Assembly: GCA_024626585.1 (NCBI GenBank)
Contig: JANKJI010000011.1
Location: forward strand, 52,546,783-52,558,659
Source: Ginkgo biloba
Lineage: Eukaryota; Streptophyta; Ginkgoopsida; Ginkgoales; Ginkgoaceae
Reading direction: 5' to 3'
Length of the DNA stretch: 11,877 nucleotides
Part shown: positions 1-7,450 of the stretch, piece by piece
Position numbering within the stretch: the first letter of the stretch is position 1
How the letters are laid out: the number at the start of each line of letters is the position of its first letter
Position numbers and translations under genes: made by a program
Notes under the pieces: generated by a model
What the model saw: only the letters and a program-made list of their open reading frames with translations
The model's database searches: none
What the model was told of the DNA's origin: nothing

Positions 1-895
1 ATTGAATAATGATCCAAGGTGACCCTAGTAACTCAAGTCTAAAGATAAAATATAGATGGATCTTAGTTGAATACATAGTTAGTGTTATTTGTTCTCATGT
101 ATGTCATATTTTCTCCTCAAGTACTATGATTTGTATAAATTGAGCATTGAACTTCTATCCAACTACCACATTCATTTCCTGAAACACTATCAATTTTTTT
201 CTAAAATATAAAACTAAGTTTCTAATCTCATAAATGATCAAACTTCATATGAGAAAAACTAAACGTATATTTCACTTGAATTGAATAATATTACAATATA
301 AGAACTAGATTTAAACTAATGTAGAAGTTCAAAATCTACTAAAATGATAAAATAAAAGATTCAAATAAAAAAATAGAAAAAGAATGGAAGTTTAAATTTA
401 CAACATAAAATTATTTGAGAATAATACATGTGTAAAATATAATACCCGAGGCTTTCTTATATAGAATAGCCATAGTTCTCAAAATAGAATGGAGATCCAT
501 GCAAGCATGCTCATATACCACTTAGACTGTATGAAATAATTCCCATGTACTACTCATGCAACTTAAGTAACTACAGTCTACTCAAGGTTCTTATCCATAT
601 AAAGGACCCCTGTGAACTAATGAGATTATGCCAACTAATAGGAGAAACCAATGGTGAAAAAAATATTTTTAAATAATTAATAAGAAAGAGAATTATATTC
701 ACAAGAGATTCCCTTTAGTTATAGCTCTCTAAAACTAAATCTTTATGAAGTTGAGTGTTAGCCCTCTATGTACCTGACAACACATGAAAAATTACTGACA
801 AAATTATAAATTTAAATAAAACTATAACATAAAAAAATTAAGTACAATTATTAGTCCCTACCATCAGGCAGAGGACTATAGTAATCAAAATTCAA
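1..895. other. AT-rich intergenic sequence, no gene seen
   Basis: No open frame of useful length, recognisable protein similarity or RNA gene was found on either strand. The sequence is AT-rich with many short A and T runs. The block at about 420-650 is somewhat richer in G and C and holds short palindromic words such as GCAAGCATGC, but nothing that can be named. It could be old transposon sequence decayed beyond recognition. Confidence 0.6.
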
Positions 896-1583
896 TTAGT
901 TTAGATTTTCTGAGCCAATCATATCTTTTTATTTTTCGTAAAAATCACTTGTATCGTAAGTTGAGAGAATCATATAATATAAATTATTCAATTTTTTAAA
1001 ATTATATTCATTTTTATCTATAGTGTGATTTGTTATCATAAAATATTCTCATATTTTTTCTTCGTATTGTTGTCAATTTTTTTTTAAAATCACTAAAATT
1101 TTGAAAAATCCATCACCAACTTTTCCTTAGAAAAAGGTAGACACACATTTTCAAAGTGATAGTTGTTGTCTTGTACTTAATCAAATTTGTTGTATATTTA
1201 ATGTAGTTAATCTACAATGATTTCTAATTAATCTCATGGATTAGTTTAGATTTTCTCAACCAATCATATTTTTTTATTTTTTGTCAAACTCACTTGTATC
1301 CTAAGTTGAGAAAGTCATATAATATAAATTATCCAATTTTTAAAAATTATATTCTCTTTTATTTGTAGTGTAGTTTGTCGTTATAGAATATTCTCATATT
1401 TTTTCTTTGTATTCTTATCAATTATTTTAAAAATTCACTAAGCTTTTGAAAAATCTAAAACTAACATTTCCTTAGAAAAGGTAGGCACAAATTTTCAAAG
1501 TGATAGCCATTGTCTTGTAATTAATAAAATTTGTTGTATATTTAATGTAGTTAATATATAATGATTTCTAATTAATCTCATGG
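896..1583. repeat. Two-unit tandem duplication, about 345 bp per unit
   Basis: Unit 1 is 896-1240 and unit 2 is 1241-1583, directly abutting. Both open with TTAGTTTAGATTTTCT and close with TTTCTAATTAATCTCATGG. Shared landmarks in the same order include AATCATAT, CACTTGTATC, AAGTTGAGA, a block containing ATATAATATAAATTAT, ATTCTCATATTTTTTCTT, CTTAGAAAA followed by GGTAG, TTTTCAAAGTGATAG, and TTGTTGTATATTTAATG. The copies differ by scattered substitutions and small length changes in T runs, so the duplication is old. No coding potential is evident in either unit. Confidence 0.93.
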
Positions 1584-1771
1584 TAGTGGTGATATGATGA
1601 TAGGAGATGCCAAGAACCATATTTTTGGGCAGAACATCTTCCTCATAACATTTTCTTAGTTGCCTTTTCATATTCATTTTTGGTTTTTCGTCTTTATTGG
1701 AATTCCTCTTAGCAAATCTTTATAATTTTCAATAAACGTATTAACAACTTTTTTTTGGTATGATTTTGCAG
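1584..1771 (+). other. Probable intron remnant with 3' splice site upstream of the phosphatase relic
   Basis: The stretch ends in a T-rich tract followed by TGATTTTGCAG at 1761-1771, which looks like a plant 3' splice site. It lies exactly where the phosphatase similarity begins, and splits a glycine codon after its first base. Upstream, 1627-1655 could be a very weak trace of the preceding exon (an EQIS-like strand of the N-terminal domain), but that match is too short to call. Otherwise the stretch holds nothing recognisable. Confidence 0.45.
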
Positions 1772-2490
1772 GTGATTTTCAGATTGGAAGTGATATATAG
1801 CCTTTGTATCTTAAAAGAATTACAAGTGTTGTGAATTATGGAACTTCACCTAAAAATTTGAGCAATGAAACTTTAAGATATTCATTGGCTTATCAATTCT
1901 ATCCTTTTGTTGGGCTTTAGAATTACACATATGGAATTATATATCATGTTCTCCTTACAAGTATTTTTTATTGCTATGTTCTAAAACCAACTCAAATAAA
2001 TAATCCTTTTGTATGCCCACTAGGGAGATTCAAAATATTCTCTCTCTAGTGAAAGGTATTCTTGGTTTTGCTTCATAATTAATTTTGTTCCAAGTATGAG
2101 GCCCAACATAATATTATTATAAATGCAAAGATCCTTCTTAGGATGTAATGAGTGGCATTTTTAATTTTAGAATGTTGCCAGTTCTAGTGCCCTGATAATT
2201 CCTAGAGAGAATTGGATTTTTGGGAAATCTTTATCTAACCTACAACACAACCTCTACAATTTATCATCTTCAGCACAATAATCCTAACTTAATTCTACTT
2301 GTGGGAGATGTTATTTATGCAAATATTTATATTTCAAATGGGATTGGTTTGGCTTGCTATTCTTGTTCATTTCCCAACACTCCCATCCACAAGACTTATC
2401 AGCCTCGTTGGGATTACTAGGGAAGGTCAGTTAGTTTTTGTCCTTCAAATATTTTTCCCTATTATGATAATATTATTGGAACACCTAAAT
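1772..2490 (+). pseudogene. Purple acid phosphatase (PAP15-like) pseudogene, internal fragment
   Basis: Plant purple acid phosphatases are secreted dinuclear-metal phosphohydrolases that release phosphate, including from phytate. The first block (1772-1960) reads GDFQIG, then TSVVNYGTS, YSLAYQFYPF and NYTYGIIYHV, which follows the N-terminal fibronectin-like domain in order. After an intron, the second block (2094-2490) reads RPN, YYYKC, DPS, MSG, RIGFLGN and LTYNTTSTI, then LILLVGDVIYANIY, CYSCSFPNTPIH and TYQPRWDY, covering the start of the metallophosphatase domain. After a frame change a faint FPIM with a histidine at 2482-2484 marks the former GNHE motif. Metal-binding motif II (GDxxY) survives at 2304-2318. 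Motif I (GDxG) has become GNLY, losing its metal-binding aspartate. In-frame stops lie at 1798, 1918, 2139, 2193, 2196 and 2418, with frame changes near 2111 and after 2425. The N-terminus and the C-terminal half are missing. The family call is secure; the PAP15/PAP23-like subgroup is from memory of conserved wording. Confidence 0.93.
1961..2093 (+). other. Retained intron inside the phosphatase pseudogene
   Basis: The first exon-like block ends at ACAA followed by GT at 1961-1962. The second resumes at 2094 with GT-ATG-AGG-CCC-AAC, matching the family's G-L-K-P-N-T turn. Joining 1960 to 2094 restores the reading phase: one base of the glycine codon comes from the first block and two from the second. 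The expected acceptor AG now reads AA at 2092-2093, after a T-rich tract. A retained intron means the copy arose at DNA level, not from a processed mRNA. Confidence 0.7.
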
Positions 2491-2707
2491 TAATTTTATA
2501 GTCCTTCCATCATTCTCATTATATTTTTATCTCTTCCTCCTATAAGAGAAGTAAATATAAGGAGTCCATCCTAATCCTTATATCGATATTCTTTGTCAAT
2601 ATGTTTATAATTGAAGGTGTGAATGAAAATTGGGTAGACTAACCCATTTGTTCGTAGTTAAGTAACTTAGAAGTGATTAGAATTGATTTCCTTATTAAGC
2701 ATTAAAG
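2491..2707 (+). other. Spacer between the two pseudogenes, possible faint phosphatase tail
   Basis: The first 110 bases may continue the phosphatase relic: about 2526-2540 translates as FLSLPP and about 2570-2590 as SLYRYSL, in the order expected for the family's RFAFPS and STLYYSF segments. These matches are short and out of frame with each other. From about 2600 to the SAUR start nothing is recognisable, and no clear TATA box stands before the SAUR relic. Confidence 0.3.
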
Positions 2708-3153
2708 ATGGTACAAATGAGCAAGATGAACAAAATAAAAAACATTATCAAGAGGTGGTAAATATTTCAAAGATTGGAAAGGTCATACAACAATATTGGT
2801 TCAAATCCCACAATGGAAGATGACTAGGATATTTCATGTGATTTTTCAAGAAAATCATCGAGTCTCAGTCATAGTATGAGTACACAGAAAGTGCCTAAGG
2901 GATGTAAAATAGTGTATGTTGGCAAGTCAAGGAGATGTTATTTTATTAGTGCCCATCATATGAATCATCCCTTGTTAAGGTTATTCTCCAAGAGATTCCA
3001 AGATGATGATGATGATAAAGGAATCCTTTTCAATTGCCTGTGAGGTGGTGCTCCTCGAATAAACATCTGGTTTAGATGTTGAAAAATATAGATCTTAAGG
3101 TTAAATAGAGTGATTCTTTGGAGGAATTAGTCCAATTTTATGCCTACAGTTAA
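2708..3153 (+). pseudogene. SAUR (small auxin-up RNA) family pseudogene, nearly full length
   Basis: SAUR genes are short, intronless, auxin-responsive plant genes; many of their products promote cell expansion by inhibiting PP2C-D phosphatases. Starts are possible at ATG 2708 or 2717, the latter giving MSKMNKIKNIIKRW. The conserved core begins at 2891 with VPKG, then VYVGKSRRCYFI and MNHPL (2960-2974). A lost base near 2975 moves the frame, after which VKVILQEIPR follows. Next come a run of five aspartates encoded by (GAT)5 at 3002-3016, CEVVLLE (3039-3059), a four-base insertion at 3060-3063, HLV, a stop and MLKN (3064-3087), and finally SLEELVQFYAYS with a stop at 3151-3153. In-frame stops lie at 2759, 2825, 3073 and 3106, and at least three frame changes are needed to follow the family pattern. 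The 446 bp span matches an intact SAUR reading frame, so it decayed in place and was not truncated. Confidence 0.93.
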
Positions 3154-3733
3154 AGCCATTTTTTTTATTTAATCATTTTTATTAATCTCATTGTAAGTCG
3201 CATTTTCTAGTCTTAATGCTTTTTACTCTATGGGAACAAAGGTTTCCTTTAAGACTTATAAAGTTGCTATGGTGGGATTCATGGTTTCCTATTTATTAGC
3301 ACTTTGGTTTTGCAGTGAACCTTATCCTTTAAGCAAGTGTGTGCACTAATCGCACGTGTTTACACAATTCAATGATTTATAAATGTTGTATAAATTATTA
3401 TTTGACATATTTAGGATTAATGTAGATTCAACAATTTATATTAAATGCAATTTCCCAATAGTATGGTCCCATAGTTTTTATTTCATTATTGTAAATGTAC
3501 ACACTAGGTGATAAATTATGATAATTCAATGTCTCTGCACATAACAACATCATGATTCTATTTTTGAGATTCAATCATTGTAATCAAGGAATTGAATTAG
3601 ATTTTTTCTATCAACCATTATTTGGAATTTATTCATTTTTTTGTTTTTGATTAAGAGTTAGGAATATCTTCATAATTTTACTTCTTCAACTTCTCCTTAT
3701 ATATAGAAGGTTACGTTGGAATCATAATCTTTG
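3154..3733. other. AT-rich intergenic sequence, no gene seen
   Basis: Nothing beyond the SAUR stop could be assigned. The tract at about 3230-3330 is less AT-rich and contains an acceptor-like TTTTGCAG at 3310-3317, but neither side translates into anything I recognise. No polyadenylation pattern for the SAUR relic is convincing. Confidence 0.5.
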
Positions 3734-3941
3734 TTCTTCTTATTCATAACTATGATTTTTATTCTCTTGTGATATAGATGTTTAAGATCAAATATTAAAG
3801 AAAATAATTTTCAAAATTAGAGTAGAGTGCTTTGGAAACATGTGCTTTCTTCCTATTATTTAGAACTATGATTTTAATTCTCTTGTAATACAATTGTTCA
3901 ATATCAAGTTCTTGAAGATAATAATTTACAAAATTAGGAGG
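3734..3941. repeat. Local direct duplication, about 94 bp units
   Basis: Unit 1 is about 3734-3826 and unit 2 about 3847-3941, offset by 116 bp. Both carry TTCTTC-TATT, ACTATGATTTT, ATTCTCTTGT, an AT-rich segment with ATATCAA or GATCAAA, and finish with AAAATTAG followed by AG. A spacer of about 20 bp separates them. The copies are diverged and non-coding. Confidence 0.8.
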
Positions 3942-5727
3942 TCATATATAGTTGGAAGAACAATGGAATACTACCAAATATAAAGTTTCTTATCATCTTG
4001 TCAAGGAGTTATTTTTCCACATAACATTCACTATAATATTTCAAAGCAATAGAGTTTAATCACTATTAGTTCGTAACGGATCTAAATCATAGACCATAAA
4101 GGAAGAAAAGACACAAGCATGCTTATATATATATATAAATAAGATAAAATAAAGAATTTGTAGTTAATTGCATTGGGAGATTTTGACTCACCCACTGGGA
4201 TATGGATCAAGAACCCAAAGCGGTGGATTTTAAGGATTTAATTATGAAATCAATGTAGAGAGATTTCCATGGCAAATGATTAGTTTGAATTAATAATTTT
4301 TTTTCTATCATCAGTAATCTTTGAATAACTTAAGACTCTATATTCCATCAAAATATTTACAACAATTAAATTATTAATGCAGTAACATTATTTCATTCTT
4401 TCTTAGTGATCAAATAGTAAATATGTTTGACAAATCAACTAGTAATTGTACTCATGATTTATATTTGTATGGCATAGTTTTCTTCCATCAAAATTTGGAC
4501 ACAAAGTACACATATTAGACCCTTCAAAACTTGCATTGAGTTTGTACATTTCCAAAAGAAAAGTTAGATGTGTAGTGGAAGAGTGACAGATTCCTTACAC
4601 TTACATCTATTATAACTCTATAACTAATTTTTATTATTACCATCACACCCACCCAACCGAGCTTCCTCCTCCTAATAAATAATTTGAAATCTATGAAAAT
4701 GGAAACATTAAATGTATTTTCTATAATTACTTCATTAATGAATTGAAATTAATATTCATTAGCAAATTTATTGTAGTAGAATAGATAAATAATTCTATTG
4801 CAATTTTAATTTAGAATCTAGAGTGTTAAGGTGTACTTGGTGGCAAAATTAATAAAGTAATATTTTATTATAGCATCACTATTTTTCTTTGGGTTATGTA
4901 TCAGTAATAATATTTTCTAAGTTTGAATAATAAATTTTCATTATGAATGTTTTTTTCCCCAGAGTAGTTGATCATGTCTCCCACATAAGCCCATCCCTCT
5001 AGATGATAGCAATGAGTGGGAGATTCAAATATCAAAATTTATGACATTGATGTATTATCATTTTTTAGAATTAATAGAATATATTTTATTTTTTACTACA
5101 AAAAATACTTTTGTATTCTTGGTTTAATTAAATATTTTTGTAACTTGAAATATGGTCTCCGAATCGTCAACTAGAAAATTGCAAATGATTGGAATACCTA
5201 AAATAAAAATGAGTTTTTTGTACATTGAAAAAATAAAAGGAAACCCATTATGCAAAGAAGAAAAATGCGGACTTGAGTGTTCTACAATGTTTTAAAATGT
5301 AGAAATGAATACAACTCATTCCAAAACTCTTTAATCTCTACCAAGTGTATGATTATATTGACTAAAATGTATGTGACATCACACTATTTAGTACATCATA
5401 AAATAGTTTTGATTTCACTTGAATTAAAAATATTATTTATTATGTATATCTTGAAACATTTTTCTTGATTTGGAGCATGTTTTATGTTGAATATGTTGAA
5501 ATATCACCTCATAGTGACTATTAAATATAGAATTGAAATGTATCCCTAATTAAAATATTTACATCTCATCCTTAAACACTTTGATCTTAGCCAAACTACA
5601 TGGTATGCTTAATATGGTCATGGTCTTTACATTCCATAGAAGAACTTTCCCATAAATAATCTAGTCCTTTCCTTCATCTTCTATGCTCATACACCTAATT
5701 TAAATGATGATTTTAACTACATAATTT
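3942..5727. other. Long AT-rich interval without recognisable genes
   Basis: All six frames are broken at short intervals and no protein family could be recognised. Minor landmarks are a short TA run at about 4123-4138, a somewhat GC-richer patch at 4165-4235, a C-rich patch (CACACCCACCCAACCGAGC) near 4643-4662, and AGTGGGAGATT at about 5015-5025. The last resembles a Ty1/copia polypurine tract but has no LTR after it. The small open frame at 5277-5468 shows no family features. Confidence 0.5.
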
Positions 5728-5730
5728 TGA

Positions 5731-5979
5731 TCTCGTATTGAAATATTTCTTATGCATGCAAAACCTGATAAAGAAATGATTTTCAATGAGGTATTTACCA
5801 TGATTCCTTTTGAACATTTCACATCCATAGAGGTTTTCATTTCATTTTTCTTCTTACCTTTTTGTGTAAGGCCTCATACATTCTTAGGCTTCAATTTTGA
5901 ACTCTTGGAAATAAATATAGCTTTATGCCTCATTATTAATAGCTTCACATTACATCCCCATAAATACCCATCTATATGA
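5731..5979 (+). other. Unrecognised open frame, possibly decayed transposon sequence
   Basis: A stop-free run follows the stop at 5728-5730. From ATG 5752 it encodes 75 residues: a charged start (MHAKPDKEMIF), a Phe-rich middle and a segment reading RPHTFLGFNFELLE, ending at 5977-5979. I do not recognise the protein. In such AT-rich DNA a frame this long is not proof of coding. The base composition is a little richer than its surroundings, and the opposite strand also reads nearly open, with Lys- and Ser-rich sequence and one stop, so either strand of an old mobile element could be the source. It ends immediately before a GATA microsatellite. Confidence 0.2.
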
Positions 5980-5982
5980 AAT

Positions 5983-5992
5983 AAATATATAT

Positions 5993-6031
<39 letters not shown>

Positions 6032-6052
6032 TAGATATAGATATAGATATAT
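5983..6052. repeat. GATA/TAGA microsatellite
   Basis: A short TA run at the left is followed by tandem GATA (TAGA) units from about 5992 to 6030. It then grades into a hexamer form, ATAGAT, repeated up to about 6050. The repeats are nearly perfect, which contrasts with the decayed sequence around them and suggests recent slippage. Confidence 0.95.
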
Positions 6053-6126
6053 TAGTTTACTTCATTTTTTACTTGATTCATTACACTTGGCTTGATTTTA
6101 CTGTTGTAATAGAAGAATAATGTTTA

Positions 6127-6790
6127 AGTATATGGATATTTTAAAATGTTTCTTATATTCTTCAAAATTTGCATGTATATATCTTTGAGATCTCAATATT
6201 TGGTTGTATGTTGTTTGATATTCCTAGTTTCTTTTAATGTTATCAATATGTTTCTTTGCATACATTAAGTTTAATTTCTCTACGTGTTAATTAGTATCTC
6301 TATAGGGCCTCCTAAAACATCTTTGTAAATGGCATATGCTCTTCAACACCATCTCTCTAAAATATGCTTACTTGTAACTCATCTTTATTAATACCTTCTC
6401 TTCCATAATAGTTAATCTATAATTAGTTGTGAATCTTTATAATTTATTTGAAAAATATTTTAGCATATAGATATCTCAAAATGTTGTTGATTTTCTTAAA
6501 CATTTAAATGTATATATCTTTGATATCTCAATATCTAATTGTATGTTTCTTGATATTCCTACTTTCTTTTAATTTTATTATTATTTTTCTTTGTATACAT
6601 TAAATTTACTTTCTCCTTACATGTCAATTGGTGTTTTTATAAGGCCCCTTGTAAGATATCTATCAATATCATATGCTCTTTGGAACTATCTCTCCAATAT
6701 CCATCTTAACAAGTCATCTTTAGTAACACCTTCTCTTCCTTGATAGTTGAACTTCAATTGTTTTGAATGTTTATAATTTCTTTTAAGTGT
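6127..6790. repeat. Two-unit tandem duplication, 335 bp offset
   Basis: Unit 1 is about 6127-6457 and unit 2 about 6462-6790. Shared landmarks in order are TATATATCTTTGA, ATCTCAATAT, TTGTATGTT, TTGATATTCCTA, TTTCTTTTAAT, TTTCTTTG followed by ATACATTAA, the GGCC core of the AGGGCC/AGGCCC block, CATATGCTCTT, CCTTCTCTTCC, ATAGTT, and TTTATAATTT. GATATTCC sits at 6217 and 6552, giving the offset. Read on the minus strand both units give a short GREG-x-x-KD-x-L pattern, so the unit may descend from coding sequence, but I cannot name a family. Confidence 0.92.
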
Positions 6791-6845
6791 CACACCTATC
6801 GATAAGCTAGTTGTAATATGTTTATAGTACTATGCCAAGTTGTTT

Positions 6846-7245
6846 TTTGTAAAAATTTCTTATACATCTCAACATCATGACATAGTCCCATCAAATTCAT
6901 TTGGCATAGATTCCATTCAACAAGCAAATGCATTTCTTAGCAAGTATAGGTGTACATGTCACATGATTTGGCATAAATTCCTTTCAATAAGAAAAGGCAC
7001 TTATCATAAAGAAAAGACACTTGATATATCATTTGGCAAAAAGTCCATTCAAAAAGTAAAGACACTTGCTAGCAAGAAAAATACCTATAATATTGAGCAT
7101 AAATTACATAACTCTTTTATGTATCTCAACATTGCATACATTGTCCTATTATATTCATTTGGCATAGATGTCATTCAACAAGCAAATATGCTTGTCGTGT
7201 TCATTTGGCATGGATTCCTTTCAATAATCAAACATATTTATCATT
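6846..7245. repeat. Degenerate tandem array, about 64 bp units with 258 bp higher-order period
   Basis: Units begin at TTGGCA (or TTGAGCA) words at 6901, 6968, 7033, 7093, 7159 and 7205. Spacings are 67, 65, 60, 66 and 46 bp. The core reads TTGGCATA-GAT-TC, then ATTCAACAAGCAAAT, then a CTTG or CATT word. The segment starting at ATCTCAAC 6866 recurs at 7123 (offset 257), with TTGGCAT at 6901 and 7159 (offset 258), so about four basic units were duplicated together. The array stays open in one forward frame over 6840-7247, but without an ATG at its start and without recognisable protein features. I read it as a repeat, not a gene. Confidence 0.85.
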
Positions 7246-7418
7246 AGGTAAATATTCTTACGACATTTATAATTACTTACATTGCTTTTCTATATATTTC
7301 AAAATTATTAACACTATTAATAGATAAAGTTTCATGAGATATAACATGTTATTCATAATATTGCTTATACATGTCATCAAAATATCACTAATATACACAT
7401 GTGCCAATAAATATTCTT

Positions 7419-7450
7419 TATATATGTGTGTATATATACACACATATATA
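7419..7450. repeat. Perfect 32 bp palindrome of TG/TA/CA dinucleotides
   Basis: The sequence is (TA)3T, GTGTGT, ATATAT, ACACAC, A(TA)3, and reads identically on both strands with no spacer. It is built of alternating purine and pyrimidine. It could extrude as a cruciform or form a local non-B structure. It most likely arose by slippage of mixed TA and TG/CA repeats and has no sign of being a protein-binding operator. Confidence 0.9.

Noticed and set aside
1495-1677. 60-codon minus-strand frame
   Set aside because: It runs from the second 345 bp repeat unit into neighbouring non-coding DNA and has no recognisable feature.
2299-2493. Separate 64-codon forward gene
   Set aside because: Most of it is an out-of-frame shadow of the phosphatase relic; only its last part (FPIM and the histidine) is meaningful, as the frame-shifted continuation of that pseudogene.
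4977-5023. Hairpin formed by TCTCCCAC and GTGGGAGA
   Set aside because: Eight-base arms with a loop of about 31 bases are expected by chance in a window this size, and no other RNA or terminator feature supports it.
5277-5468. 63-codon forward frame
   Set aside because: Composition is that of random AT-rich DNA (Ile, Leu, Tyr, Asn, Lys) and no motif or family was recognised.
6840-7247. 135-codon forward frame as a protein gene
   Set aside because: It starts on a non-ATG codon, is made of diverged 64 bp repeat units whose lengths are not multiples of three, and shows no family features.
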